DNA of 58,298 nt from Chthoniobacteraceae bacterium (GCA_947476255.1 CANJPY010000020.1:1-58298), one strand, 5' to 3'. Shown: positions 25,648 through 35,627, counted from the stretch's first letter. The notes: generated by a model not told the origin, from the letters alone. Translations and numbers: made by a program.

Positions 25648-26634
25648 ATGAACAGACGCTCGTTTATCGGCTCCACTGCCCGCATGGCATTCGCCTCGAC
25701 ACTCGCAACGGAATTACTAGCGCCCCTTCAGGCCGCTCCTCCCGATGGTTCCCTCATTATCGATACCCATCAGCATCTGTGGGACCTGTCGTTGCAAAAG
25801 CTTCCGTGGCTGGACGGAGTGCCCAAAATTTTGAATCGAAGTTACACGACCGATGATTACCGGGCCGCGACTCGCGGCGTTAACGTAAAGGCAATCTACA
25901 TGGAAGTGGATGTCGCACCGGAACAGCATACCAAAGAAGCTGAATACATTCTGTCGCTCATAAAGTCGACAACCTCGCCCACCCTGGCCGCCGTGATTGG
26001 CGGAAGCATTGCCTCGCCAGAATTTGCGGCGTACATCGGCCGCTTCAAGGGCAATCACCTGATCAAGGGTGTGCGCCAGGTACTGCATGGCGAGAAAACG
26101 CCCGCAGGCTACTGCCTCCAAGAAAGCTTTGTGAAAGGCGTTACTCTTTTGGGTGCCCAAGGCATGAGCTTTGACTTGTGCATGCGCGCGGTCGATCTGA
26201 TGGACGCCGCAAAACTTGCTTCGCAATGTCCAGAAACGCGCTTCGTCTTGGATCACTGCGGCAATCCAGACTTGAAATCATTCCGTCCCGCGCGCGCAGG
26301 AGAAGAGAAACCAAAGCACACTTCGGACGACTGGAAGCGTGCGATTGACGCCATTGCAAAACATCAAAACGTGATTGGCAAAATCAGCGGGGTCATCGCG
26401 AATCTCCCGAAGGGCGGGGATGCGTCCGACTTGGCTCCGGCCGTAAACCACTGCTTGGATGCCTTTGGTCCTGATCGCGTTGTGTTTGGCGGCGACTGGC
26501 CGGTGTGTTTGTTGGGAGGCGAACTCAACCAGTGGCTCACGTTTTTAAAACAAATCATCAGCACCCGTCCCACAGCCGACCAAGAAAAATTGTGGCACAA
26601 AAACGCGATCAAACATTACTCAATCAAGCTTTGA
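25648..26634 (+). CDS. Tat-exported amidohydrolase, sugar-lactonase-like (COG3618 / Amidohydro_2)
   Basis: 328 residues. The N terminus MNRRSFIGSTARMAFAS is a twin-arginine signal, unusual for this normally cytoplasmic family. The metal-binding start IIDTHQHLWD has HxH at 41/43, followed by AIYMEVDVAPEQH, the FDLCMRAVDLMDAAKLA helix, a FVLDHCGNPD strand and FGGDWPVCLL with the catalytic Asp. Relatives hydrolyse L-fuconolactone, L-rhamnonolactone or 4-sulfomuconolactone. With an SDR dehydrogenase (34852) and a sugar importer (35628) in the same locus, a sugar-lactone hydrolase is likely; which sugar is not visible. The PQQ-like propeller gene starts two bases after its stop. Confidence 0.8.
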   Translation: MNRRSFIGSTARMAFASTLATELLAPLQAAPPDGSLIIDTHQHLWDLSLQKLPWLDGVPKILNRSYTTDDYRAATRGVNVKAIYMEVDVAPEQHTKEAEYILSLIKSTTSPTLAAVIGGSIASPEFAAYIGRFKGNHLIKGVRQVLHGEKTPAGYCLQESFVKGVTLLGAQGMSFDLCMRAVDLMDAAKLASQCPETRFVLDHCGNPDLKSFRPARAGEEKPKHTSDDWKRAIDAIAKHQNVIGKISGVIANLPKGGDASDLAPAVNHCLDAFGPDRVVFGGDWPVCLLGGELNQWLTFLKQIISTRPTADQEKLWHKNAIKHYSIKL

Positions 26635-26636
26635 TC

Positions 26637-28343
26637 ATGACGCCAAAGCGACTGAACACTGCTGTGCTTGCGGGCGCGGCATTCTGGTGCGCAGCACAGC
26701 TTTTCGCGGCAGATCAACCGGAGCCCCGAGGGTGGCCTCAGGCTGCCGGGCCAGACGGGACGTGGCGAATCAACGGGCCGACCGCCCCCAAAAGCTGGAG
26801 CGTCACCCGAGACGAAAACATCCTCTGGCGCTGCCCCATGCCCAATGGCGGCCAAAGTGGTATTGCAGTGTGGAGCGACCGGATTTTTCTCACCACGTTT
26901 GACACCTTGCAGGAGGGCGAAAAGTTCTCGGCCAACATCCTCGGCATCTGCGTAAATGCAGTCTCCGGAAAAATCTTATGGTCCGTGAAACTCGGCGGAT
27001 CCACTCCCAGTCCCGTTCTGTACGCCTACAGTGATTCCACGTCCCCAACACCGGTGACGGACGGAAAATTCGTCTGGTTCACGAACAACAGCGGTGAAAT
27101 GGGCTGCTGGGATTTCGAAGGCCGAGAAGTCTGGCGGCGTTCCTTCGAACCATGGGGCAAACCCTACCCGTTTAACAAGCAGCACGAGCCGATTCTTTTC
27201 AACGATACGATCGTTAATGTGGAGCCGCCAGACGGGAAGCCGGCCGAAAAATTTGGCTGGAATTACTTGCGGGGCATAGATGCGCGTACCGGAAAAACAC
27301 TGTGGATCGCCGACGATGCAACCACAACGTATTGCACCTCGGTTTTCGGCCGCACCGCGGACGGATTACCAGCGGTGCTCACGGGCCGTGGCGGCCATCA
27401 TGACGTGCCGGAGAAGCCCGTTGGACTGTCGCTTGTCTCGCTTGCGCCCGGCAGCGAAGGAAAGTCGCTGTGGCGTTACCTCCCTGACACGAATGCAGAT
27501 GGAAAGCCGATGCCGGAACCTGGCACGCCCGATGTACTTGCGTGGCAGGCCCTCTACACGATGCATTGGGATTCAAAGCACGCGTACTGGTTCAGGCTGA
27601 ATCCGGAGGAGTCGCATCTGGTGTTCGACAGCCGCACGGGCAAACTCGAGCGGGAACAGTCGCTGATTAAAGGAGTGGATTACCGCCAGTGGGATCCAAC
27701 GAAACAGGCGCACGTGCTTCACGCTGGCGTCAACCTGCGCGACATGAGCGAGCTTTCACCGCGCAGTCCGCTCGCAGGGGACGAAGTCATGCGGGTCCAA
27801 CCGGCGTGGCACTGCAACATCGTGGTCAACGGTTACCACTATTTCCTCACAAGCACTGCGCACCGCAGAAACCGGCACGTCCCAAAAGGGAGAGCCGGTC
27901 CATCACACTGTATTGCGCGGGTGCACATCGAATCCGGCAAGGTTGAATACTTCGAGGTACCGGTGACTGTGCTGCGAAAACCCAGAACCACCGATGAACG
28001 CATCTACGGCGCAGCCCAGCGTACCACCACCCTCAACAATGAGGGGCGTGACATCGCCGCAGAAGATCGTTCGCGAACAGATGGCTGGGAAATACCGGCA
28101 TTCTGGGGCAGCCCCATTGTCATCAATGACGCGATTTACGTCACCACCATGATCGGTATCACCTATGTCGTTGATTCAAAAGCTGCGGTCCTCGATGAGC
28201 GGGCACTGCTTGCGATCAATGACCTTGGTCCCAATGGGGAAACCTGGAGCCTCAACTCGATCAGTTGCGACAACGGAAGGATTTACCACCGCAGTTTGAA
28301 AGAGTTGGTTTGCATCGGCGAACGGAGTGGCGGCGCAAAATAG
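26637..28343 (+). CDS. Secreted PQQ-like beta-propeller protein
   Basis: 568 residues from the ATG at 26637, two bases after the amidohydrolase stop. A longer in-frame reading from 26505 would overlap that gene and hide the signal peptide (LNTAVLAGAAFWCAAQLFA). PQQ-dehydrogenase-like propeller strands recur: WSVTRDENILWRCPMPNGGQ, VNAVSGKILWSVKLGGSTPS, VTDGKFVWFTNNSGEMGCWD, GIDARTGKTLWIADDATTTY, IYVTTMIGITYVVDSKAAV. No haem site is present. Such proteins are common in PVC bacteria and few are characterised. It may be a PQQ-independent scaffold or a true dehydrogenase. Tight coupling to the lactonase-like gene suggests action on the same periplasmic substrate. Confidence 0.8.
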   Translation: MTPKRLNTAVLAGAAFWCAAQLFAADQPEPRGWPQAAGPDGTWRINGPTAPKSWSVTRDENILWRCPMPNGGQSGIAVWSDRIFLTTFDTLQEGEKFSANILGICVNAVSGKILWSVKLGGSTPSPVLYAYSDSTSPTPVTDGKFVWFTNNSGEMGCWDFEGREVWRRSFEPWGKPYPFNKQHEPILFNDTIVNVEPPDGKPAEKFGWNYLRGIDARTGKTLWIADDATTTYCTSVFGRTADGLPAVLTGRGGHHDVPEKPVGLSLVSLAPGSEGKSLWRYLPDTNADGKPMPEPGTPDVLAWQALYTMHWDSKHAYWFRLNPEESHLVFDSRTGKLEREQSLIKGVDYRQWDPTKQAHVLHAGVNLRDMSELSPRSPLAGDEVMRVQPAWHCNIVVNGYHYFLTSTAHRRNRHVPKGRAGPSHCIARVHIESGKVEYFEVPVTVLRKPRTTDERIYGAAQRTTTLNNEGRDIAAEDRSRTDGWEIPAFWGSPIVINDAIYVTTMIGITYVVDSKAAVLDERALLAINDLGPNGETWSLNSISCDNGRIYHRSLKELVCIGERSGGAK

Positions 28344-28516
28344 TTTTTCTGCGCGCCTCCTGTATTTTTTCAAGGCACCCCCGGGCGCCGAAGTTCCAAC
28401 CGCGGATGCTTCTAAGCGACCAGCCCCGGCCCGGACGTTCGGCTTCCGTAAAAAAAAGCCATTGTTCTAAGAAACGTCTGGTCCGGCGGTTTGTTGATAT
28501 GTAGACTTCCATCTAT

Positions 28517-29338
28517 ATGACAAAACCCAGCCGCAACCGGACCTTGCTCCTGCCCGAGCGCCAGTCCGCCTCCAAATACAGCGTGCCAAATCTGGACCGC
28601 GCTCTGAGTATTCTGGAGACTCTTAGTGCGGCGCCTTCGGGTCTCACTCTTAGCGAGCTTGCGGCCGTATTGGAAATTCCTGCAAACAGCGTCTTCAGGA
28701 TCAGCCGTACTCTGGAAGAGCGAGGCTACCTTGAGCGCAATGAGTCCACCAAAAAATTCCAACTCACCCAAAAGCTCCTCCGCTTGAGTTGCGCGCCCGC
28801 CGCAGGAGAAAGGAGCCTCACCGAGGCAGCATTGGAAACGATGCGCAGCCTTCGGGACCAGACTCTCGAGACTGTCCTTCTTGGCACGATCTCAGGAACA
28901 GAGGGTATTGTTCTCGAGCAGGTTCCAGGGCGCCATCCTTTCCGGTTTTGCGTGGAGGTCGGCGTGCGTTTTGAGCTGCACACGGCCGCTCCCGGCAAGG
29001 CAATCCTCGCAGCCCTGCCCCCAACCGAGGCAGGTGCATTGATGGAGCGGATGCCATTTTCGCGTTTCAATGCGCGCACCATCACGAGCCGAAGTGCGTT
29101 TGCTGCCGAGTTGCGACGCACCCGCGATCGGGGCTTCGGCGTGGATGAAGGGGAGGAGCGCGAAGGGGCTCACTGCATCGGAAGCGTCATTCTCGACCGC
29201 CACGGTGCGCCGGCGGGAGCAATCTGGATCACCGGCCCTTCCTCCAGACTGCCTGCCTCAAGCTTTGATGCGATGGGCCTGCTCTTGAAAAACGCGGGGC
29301 GCCTCATCTCCAACAAACTCGGTTACTTTTCAAATTGA
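28517..29338 (+). CDS. IclR-family transcriptional regulator
   Basis: 273 residues. A winged helix-turn-helix lies at about 25-85 (NLDRALSILETLSAAPSGLT then LSELAAVLEIPANSVFRISR). The IclR effector domain follows (LTEAALETMRSLRDQTLETV, GILEQVPGRHPFRFCVEVG-like segment, ELHTAAPGKAILAALPPTEA, GVDEGEEREGAHCIGSVILD). The HTAAPGKAILA box and the EGAHCIG cysteine are standard family features. IclR proteins sense small acids or sugars and control nearby catabolic genes. Located inside the sugar locus on the same strand, it is the obvious local regulator; targets may be the AAACAAGC sites at 25511-25625. Confidence 0.88.
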   Translation: MTKPSRNRTLLLPERQSASKYSVPNLDRALSILETLSAAPSGLTLSELAAVLEIPANSVFRISRTLEERGYLERNESTKKFQLTQKLLRLSCAPAAGERSLTEAALETMRSLRDQTLETVLLGTISGTEGIVLEQVPGRHPFRFCVEVGVRFELHTAAPGKAILAALPPTEAGALMERMPFSRFNARTITSRSAFAAELRRTRDRGFGVDEGEEREGAHCIGSVILDRHGAPAGAIWITGPSSRLPASSFDAMGLLLKNAGRLISNKLGYFSN

Positions 29339-29357
29339 TTCCCCTCTTCCGCTGCTT

Positions 29358-32285
29358 ATGAAAACCAAAGTTCGAGCCCCCCTCTTCGGCCTGTACTCTG
29401 GGTTGGTTGTGTTTTTTACGGGCGCCTGTTTCGCTGCGCAAGCGGCTCCAGAGGCAGCGCAGTTCTTCAAAGAGGAGGTTCATCCTCTGCTTAAAGCCCA
29501 CTGCATTAAATGTCACGGGGGCGAGAAGACGAAGGGCGGTTTGGAATTAACCTCGCGCGCAGGCCTGCTCAAAGGAGGCGAAAGCGGCTCGGCCATTGAT
29601 CCCGAAACCCCTGCAAAAAGCCGGCTTTTGGAAATGCTCAGCTACAGGGATGCCGAACACGAAATGCCACCGGCCGGAAAAAGACCGCAGGCGGAGATTG
29701 ATATCTTCCAAAAATGGGTCGCCATGGGAGCGCCCTTCGACCCCTCTCTTGAGCGCACCCCCTCCAAGACGGCGCACTCCAACTCCCCTCAAAGCCCCGA
29801 GGACCGCTCCAACTGGTGGGCCTACAAACCAGTCCGAAAAGAGCAACCCCCGACCGCCGCGGATCCCGCCTGGCAGGCGCATCCGGTCGATGCCTTCATC
29901 GCAACGTCGCACGGGTCTAAAGGTGTCCGCCACAACCCGCCCGCATCCAAGGAACAACTTGTCCGCCGTGCGTACTACGATTTAATCGGCCTCCCTCCCT
30001 CCCCAGAAGAGGTAGCGCGCTTTACTGCGGACAAGTCCCCGAACGCCTGGCCACGCCTCATAGACTCACTTTTGGCAAAACCGCAGTACGGCGAAAAATG
30101 GGCACGCCACTGGATGGACATCGTCCGGTACGCGGAGTCCGAAGGGTTTGAGCGCGACAGCGAGAAGCCGCACATCTGGCGGTACCGCGACTACTTGATT
30201 CAGTCCTTCAATGCAGACCTGCCCTACGACCGCTTTATTGTGGAGCAGCTTGCCGGAGACGAAATTGCCCAGCCCACGCAACAATCCCTCACGGCAACCG
30301 GTTTTCTGCGCTTGATGCAGTGGGACGACGAGCCCTCAGACCGACTTCAAGCCAAGTACGACTTGCTTGCCGACAACGTGCAGGTAGCCAGCGAAGCCTT
30401 TCTCGGAATGACCATGGGATGCGCCCGCTGTCACGACCACAAAAAAGATCCCATATCGCAGAAGGACTACTACAGCTTCATGTCTTTCTTCCACGGTCTC
30501 AAAGACTACGGTGCGACGCGAAACAACCCGCGCATGTGGATACCCGAGGGTGAACTGGCGCGTATGCGCCTCGAACAGACCCGAATTCTCGCCCGTCTGG
30601 ACGAGGAGTACCAAAAGGTCAGGGACATCCTTTTAGATTGGCACGCCAAACTCCCCCCTCCTGCCCGGCTATCCCAGACGGAGCAAACGCTCGTCGCCCC
30701 CCAAGGCGGGATCGAGAATGCATGGCAACACACCACCAAGGAGCCGGCCTCCAACTGGCGTGCGGAAAGCTTCATCCCAAAAGATTGGAATACATCCAAC
30801 ACAAGCGACACAGCGGCTTCATCCACACTGTGGATGCGCGCGAAGTTTGGCTTGTCGGCGATCCCCTCGGACTTTTATCTGGATCTGGAATACAACAAAG
30901 ACACAGAGGTCTTCATCAACGGCGCTCCTGTCCTGCTGGGGCACAACCTGCCCAACGGGCGCCGCGCCATTGACTTGGCCTCCACGTTCAAACGTCTCCT
31001 GCACACCGGCGCCAACTTTATCGCGGTCCGTACCACCACGACAGAAAACGGCACGTTACCCCGCATCAGCCTGCACGAAGGGCTCTCTCCCCTCGGACAA
31101 GCAGAAAAGACACTGCGCGGGCCCAGGCGTTCAGAGCAGGCAGAACTCAATAAACTGGCGGGCGTCGACATCTTGGAGAAACTCAAGAAAGCCAGACCGG
31201 ATTGGCTGGCAGAAGCAGCACGTCCTTTGGGAATCCCACTGAGCGCTGCGACTGAGGATGGAGCAACGCCCCCTCCCCTCGCGATCCATCGCCGCGGCAA
31301 TGCTCAAAGTCTGGGAGAGCCAGTGGAGCCCGCCTACCCGGTCATTCTCACGAGCTCGGGCAAGCCTCCTGCTGCAAACATATCGCCCATAGGAAAGCAC
31401 TCTTCCGGCCGCCGACTCGCCCTCGCAAACTGGATGACCGAACCGGAAAACCCTCTGGTGAGCCGCGTGGCGGTGAATCGCATCTGGCAGTACCATTTTG
31501 GACGGGGACTCGTCCCCACTCCCAACGACTTCGGCCGCCTAGGCGAGCTTCCGACGCATCCCGAATTGCTGGACTACCTCGCGCGCGCTTTTGTTGAAAA
31601 AGGTTGGAGTTTCAAAACCATGCACCGGCTGCTCATGACGTCGAAGACCTACCAAATGAGTTCAACGGGAACGCAAGATTCCCTCGAAAAAGATCCAGAA
31701 AACATCCTGTTCTGGCGCTTCCCCATGCGCCGCCTTACCGCCGAGGAATTGAGGGACTCGATTCTCTCGATGTCGGGCGGACTCCGGCTGCAGCTTTATG
31801 GCGGCCCAATTCACCCTCCTCTGCCGCGTGCTGTCTTGGAAACGCAGTCAGTCCCTGGCCGGGGTTGGCCAAAAGAAACCGAAGAGGAAACCGCGCGCAG
31901 AAGCATCTACGTCCATGTGAAGCGCAGCCTCTCGGTTCCACTGCTCTCCGATCACGATCAGGCCCCCACCGATACGCCCTGCGCAGTGCGGTTTGTGAGC
32001 ACCGTCTCCACCCAGGCTTTGGGGATGCTCAATTCCGAATTCATGGAAAGTCAGTCCCTTCGATTTGCCTCACGCCTGCGCCAAGAAGCCGGTCCGGACG
32101 TCAATGCACAGATCCGACGCGGCCTGCACCTCGTGCTGCAGCGCCCGCCCTTGGAGCGCGAAATCGCCCTGTGCCGGCAAACCTATGACAAGCTCAAGAG
32201 CGAGCTTCATTTGTCCGAAGAAACGTCCCTGCAGCGTTTCGCACTCATTGCGCTTAATCTGAACGAGTTTATTTATTTGGACTAA
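29358..32285 (+). CDS. Secreted PSCyt1-PSCyt2-PSD1 cytochrome (DUF1549/DUF1553)
   Basis: 975 residues, signal peptide LYSGLVVFFTGACFAAQAA. PSCyt1 haem site CIKCH at residues 49-53 (HPLLKAHCIKCHGGEKTKGG). PSCyt2/DUF1549 starts near 170 (VDAFIATSHGSKGVRHNPPA, RRAYYDLIGLPPSPEEV, HWMDIVRYAESEGFERDSEK), with a second site CARCH at 355-359 in MGCARCHDHKKDPISQKDYY. A beta-sandwich insert lies near 470-590. PSD1/DUF1553 closes the protein (RRLALANWMTEPENPLVSRV, GLVPTPNDFGRLGELPTHPE, ILFWRFPMRRLTAEELRDSI). It is probably a periplasmic dihaem enzyme or electron carrier; its function is unsettled. The DUF1501 gene follows after 16 bp, the usual pairing. Confidence 0.88.
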   Translation: MKTKVRAPLFGLYSGLVVFFTGACFAAQAAPEAAQFFKEEVHPLLKAHCIKCHGGEKTKGGLELTSRAGLLKGGESGSAIDPETPAKSRLLEMLSYRDAEHEMPPAGKRPQAEIDIFQKWVAMGAPFDPSLERTPSKTAHSNSPQSPEDRSNWWAYKPVRKEQPPTAADPAWQAHPVDAFIATSHGSKGVRHNPPASKEQLVRRAYYDLIGLPPSPEEVARFTADKSPNAWPRLIDSLLAKPQYGEKWARHWMDIVRYAESEGFERDSEKPHIWRYRDYLIQSFNADLPYDRFIVEQLAGDEIAQPTQQSLTATGFLRLMQWDDEPSDRLQAKYDLLADNVQVASEAFLGMTMGCARCHDHKKDPISQKDYYSFMSFFHGLKDYGATRNNPRMWIPEGELARMRLEQTRILARLDEEYQKVRDILLDWHAKLPPPARLSQTEQTLVAPQGGIENAWQHTTKEPASNWRAESFIPKDWNTSNTSDTAASSTLWMRAKFGLSAIPSDFYLDLEYNKDTEVFINGAPVLLGHNLPNGRRAIDLASTFKRLLHTGANFIAVRTTTTENGTLPRISLHEGLSPLGQAEKTLRGPRRSEQAELNKLAGVDILEKLKKARPDWLAEAARPLGIPLSAATEDGATPPPLAIHRRGNAQSLGEPVEPAYPVILTSSGKPPAANISPIGKHSSGRRLALANWMTEPENPLVSRVAVNRIWQYHFGRGLVPTPNDFGRLGELPTHPELLDYLARAFVEKGWSFKTMHRLLMTSKTYQMSSTGTQDSLEKDPENILFWRFPMRRLTAEELRDSILSMSGGLRLQLYGGPIHPPLPRAVLETQSVPGRGWPKETEEETARRSIYVHVKRSLSVPLLSDHDQAPTDTPCAVRFVSTVSTQALGMLNSEFMESQSLRFASRLRQEAGPDVNAQIRRGLHLVLQRPPLEREIALCRQTYDKLKSELHLSEETSLQRFALIALNLNEFIYLD

Positions 32286-32301
32286 CCCCGCTTCCCCTTC
32301 C

Positions 32302-33753
32302 ATGAGCACTTCTTCACCAAACAACTTCTGCGGCAACGTCCGGCGGCGTGAATTTCTCACCACCGTTGGCGGAGGGTTCACCCATCTCGCACTCTGCGGG
32401 CTTTTGGCCAAAGACGGCTTCTTCGGCGCGCAGGCAGACGCCGCGGCTTCAGCGCCTCCATCGCTCGCAGCGCTGCCTGGCAAGGCAAAGAGCGTGATCT
32501 TCTTATTCATGTATGGCGGACCCAGCCATATCGACACATTCGATTACAAACCCGCACTGCTCGGAATGGATGGAAAGACGATCAAGATCCAAACCAAGGG
32601 ACGGGGAGGCTCCAAAAACGAGGGTAGGATCGTGGAGCCCAAGTGGAAATTCAAACAGTACGGACAGTCCGGCAAGTGGGTCTCTGACCTCTTCCCAAAT
32701 GTCGCGCAATGCGTCGATGACCTTGCCTTTATTCACAGCATGACCGCCGAGTCCCCCATCCACGGCTCCGCCATGCTCAAGATGAACACGGGGTCTATTC
32801 TCAGTGGAAAACCTTCGCTTGGCTCCTGGATCAATTACGGCATGGGGACCCTCAACCACAATCTACCCGGTTACGTGGTCATGCTCGACAAAACCGGCGG
32901 CCCCATCTCCGGTGCTAAAAACTGGACCTCGGGATTTATGCCTGCCACTTATCAAGGTACGGTGTTCCGTCCGAATGGGGCCCCTATTCTGGACCTCAGC
33001 CCGCGCGAGGGCGTCAGCGCCGCCGAACAGCGGCTCCTGCTCAACTCTCTCAACGAGCTCAATCAGTCCCACCTAAATACTCGCGCCGACAACTCGAACC
33101 TCGCGGCGCGCATCGAAAGCTATGAACTCGCCTACCGCATGCAAGCAGCCGCGCCGCAGGTGATCGACATCGAAAAAGAATCCGCTCAAACGCGCGCGCT
33201 CTACGGCATGGACAACCCGCGCACCGAGGACTTCGGTCGCAAATGCTTACTCGCGCGCCGTCTCGTCGAGAGCGGTGTGCGCTTTATCCAAGTCTATTCG
33301 GGAGGCGCCCACAACGACGACAACTGGGACGCCCACGGAGATCTCGTGAGAAACCATGAGTTCCATGCCGGCAACACGGACAAGCCGATAGCTGGACTCC
33401 TCAAGGATCTCAAGCAAAGGGGACTGCTCGATGAAACCCTCGTTGTATGGGGCGGCGAATTCGGCCGCCAACCCACCGCCGAATACGCTGCCGGCACGGG
33501 GCGCGACCATAACTCGTCTGGGTTCACCATGTGGATGGCCGGCGGCGGGATCAAGGGCGGAGTCAGCTACGGCGAAACCGACGAACTCGGCAACCGCGCT
33601 GTCGCCAACCGCTGCGAAGTCAAGGACCTGCACGCTACGATCCTCCATCTTTTGGGAGTCGATCCCAACAAACTCTCCTTCTTTTACGGTGGTCTCGACC
33701 AAAAGCTGGTGGGCGTCGAAGGCGCTGAACCCATCCACGCAATCATGGCTTAA
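32302..33753 (+). CDS. DUF1501 protein, Tat-exported, partner of PSD1 cytochrome
   Basis: 483 residues. The signal is twin-arginine-like (RRREFLTTVGGGFTHLALCG). DUF1501 is related to the sulfatase/alkaline phosphatase fold, and the family landmarks are visible: FLFMYGGPSHIDTFDYKP, GKWVSDLFPNVAQCVDDLAF, SMTAESPIHGSAMLKMNTGS, VYSGGAHNDDNWDAHGD, VVWGGEFGRQPTAEYAAGTG and a closing GRDHNSSGFTMWMAGGG. The aspartate/histidine-rich blocks fit a metal-binding hydrolase site. No cysteine or serine formylglycine motif is present, so it is not an ordinary sulfatase. It is co-transcribed with the PSCyt1/PSD1 gene and precedes a frameshifted propeller gene. Confidence 0.88.
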   Translation: MSTSSPNNFCGNVRRREFLTTVGGGFTHLALCGLLAKDGFFGAQADAAASAPPSLAALPGKAKSVIFLFMYGGPSHIDTFDYKPALLGMDGKTIKIQTKGRGGSKNEGRIVEPKWKFKQYGQSGKWVSDLFPNVAQCVDDLAFIHSMTAESPIHGSAMLKMNTGSILSGKPSLGSWINYGMGTLNHNLPGYVVMLDKTGGPISGAKNWTSGFMPATYQGTVFRPNGAPILDLSPREGVSAAEQRLLLNSLNELNQSHLNTRADNSNLAARIESYELAYRMQAAAPQVIDIEKESAQTRALYGMDNPRTEDFGRKCLLARRLVESGVRFIQVYSGGAHNDDNWDAHGDLVRNHEFHAGNTDKPIAGLLKDLKQRGLLDETLVVWGGEFGRQPTAEYAAGTGRDHNSSGFTMWMAGGGIKGGVSYGETDELGNRAVANRCEVKDLHATILHLLGVDPNKLSFFYGGLDQKLVGVEGAEPIHAIMA

Positions 33754-33814
33754 CTAAAAGGCCGTTCCCTCATTCACCGATCCCGTAATCCACTTTAATC
33801 CCCCCTCGAAACCA

Positions 33815-34809
33815 ATGAATCATCAATCCCTGTTCAAGCTTCCCTCTCGCAGACCGTCGCCCCTCACACTGTGCGCGCTCGCCGCGACAACGCTAATGGG
33901 CGTGCATCCAGTGCTTGCAGAGCAGAAAGGAACTCAGCACAAGCTGCTTGTAGCCAACACGGGACGCGTCGCCATCTTAGCAAAGGACGGCACCCTCGAG
34001 CGCGACATCAAAAGCGGCGGCCTCCACGAAGCCTCCCTGCTGCCCAACGGAAACCTCCGGTATCAATCCAGTTGGACCAAGGTAACCGAACTCAATTCTG
34101 AAGGAAAAGTGGTTTGGGAATATGACTCTGCCACCTCGAACGGAAACGCCGGCGTGCCCTTGGAAGTGCATGCCTGCCAGCGCCTGCAAAACGGCCTCAC
34201 CATGATTGCAGAGTCCGGAGTCGGGCGTATTATCGAGGTCGATCGAGAGGGAAAGCTTCAACATGAAATCAAATTGGTACGTGACCATGTGAGCAAACAC
34301 AGCGACACGCGCCTGGTCCGGAGCACCCCTGCCGGCACGTACTTGGTCGCACACGAAGCCGACGGAAAAGTGCGCGAATACAACCGGGAAGGTAAAGTAG
34401 TCTGGGAATTTGAGGAACCGCTTTTCGGCAAGAAGCCGGCGGGCGGTCACGGACCTGAGGCATTCGGAAACCATCTCTTCAGCGTGGTCCGGATTCCCAA
34501 TGCAACACCCTCATTGGAACTGGAAACGGACACAGTGTCCTGGAGGTCAATCCCAAGGGAGAAATCATCTGGAAAGTCGAACAGGACGACCTTCCCGGCA
34601 TTAGGCTCGCCTGGGTCACCCGAGTCGAGCGCCTCCCCAACGGCAACACGCGCTTTGGCAACTGCCACGCGGGTCCTGACATGCCGTTGAGCATCGAAGT
34701 AGACCCTTCCAAAAATGTCGTCTGGTCTTATTCGGATTTCGCACGCTTCGGCAACTCCACAGTGGCTGTTGATGTGATTGATAACCTAGGCTCCGCAAAC
34801 GCAAAATAG
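33815..34809 (+). pseudogene. Frameshifted secreted beta-propeller protein
   Basis: From ATG 33815 the product has a signal peptide (LTLCALAATTLMGVHPVLA) and propeller repeats (KLLVANTGRVAILAKDGTLE, LNSEGKVVWEYDSATSNGNA, EYNREGKVVWEFEEPLFGK). After FGNHLFSVVRIPN, near base 34500, the frame loses similarity to itself. The next frame, from 34501 to the stop at 34807-34809, resumes the pattern: CNTLIGTGNGHSVLEVNPKG, EIIWKVEQDDLPG, VERLPNGNTRFGNCHAG, VVWSYSDFARFGNS. The repeat theme RLPNGNT reads ATTCCCAATGCAACA here, consistent with one missing base. An intact product would have about 331 residues. Whether this is a true mutation or a sequencing error cannot be told. Confidence 0.8.
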
Positions 34810-34851
34810 CGGCCATCCACCTTTTAATCTTCCTACTTCTTCTCTTCTTCA

Positions 34852-35619
34852 ATGTTTGACCCTTCATCGTTCTCCCTTGGCAACCGCGTTGCCCTTGTCA
34901 CCGGAAGTTCTACTGGCCTCGGAAAAGCAATGATCGCCGGCCTCGGCAAGGCGGGTGCAAAGGTTGCCCTCAATTACCAAAACAACGCTGCGCGTGCAGA
35001 GGCTGCCTTCGCCGAACTTGAGTCCGCAGGTATCCAAGGGATGCTCGTCCGGGGCGATGTCACCAACGAGGCGGAGGTTGGACGCATGGTCGAAGACATC
35101 GCAGGTAAACTGGGCCCCGTGGACATTGTGGTTTTTAACGCCACACCCGCCCAACCTCAAAAACCGATTGAGGAATACAGTTGGGAGTTCTACCAACAGA
35201 TGCTGGATTTCTTTATTAAGAGTCCGTTCCTGCTCACACGCGCCTGCCTCCCCCATATGAAGTCCCAAAAATGGGGACGCATCATCAATATCGGCTCCGA
35301 GGTCGTAGCGCGGGGTCTTGGAAACTTCACTGCCTATGTCGCGGCCAAGGGCGGGCAAAACGGGTTCAACCGGAGTCTCGCCACCGAGGTTGCCCCATGG
35401 GGAGTCACGGTTAACATGATCTCCCCAGGCTGGATTCCAGTGGAACGGCATCTCAATGACCCCGAGGAACAAAAAGAGGGCTACCGCAGTCTCATTCCTC
35501 TGAACCGCTGGGGAATTCCGGACGACGTCGCCGGCGCCACCGTATTCCTTGCGAGCGATGCAGCTGCTTTTATTACAGGCCAAAATCTCCACATTAATGG
35601 CGGCATGACCACCCACTAA
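34852..35619 (+). CDS. Short-chain dehydrogenase/reductase (SDR)
   Basis: 255 residues, classical SDR, cytoplasmic. The cofactor loop TGSSTGLG is at 17-24, the NAG-equivalent is VVFNATPAQP (94-103), and the catalytic residues are Ser149 in INIGSE, with Tyr162 and Lys166 in YVAAK. The C-terminal NMISPGWIPVERHLND, then DDVAGATVFLASDAAAFITG, are standard. An Asn-Tyr-Gln after the second strand (KVALNYQNNAARAE) fits either NAD or NADP. In this locus it probably oxidises the imported sugar to a lactone or keto-sugar before a lactonase acts, or reduces an intermediate. It starts 42 bp after the propeller remnant and ends 8 bp before the binding-protein gene. Confidence 0.88.
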   Translation: MFDPSSFSLGNRVALVTGSSTGLGKAMIAGLGKAGAKVALNYQNNAARAEAAFAELESAGIQGMLVRGDVTNEAEVGRMVEDIAGKLGPVDIVVFNATPAQPQKPIEEYSWEFYQQMLDFFIKSPFLLTRACLPHMKSQKWGRIINIGSEVVARGLGNFTAYVAAKGGQNGFNRSLATEVAPWGVTVNMISPGWIPVERHLNDPEEQKEGYRSLIPLNRWGIPDDVAGATVFLASDAAAFITGQNLHINGGMTTH

Positions 35620-35627
35620 CACCCCCT

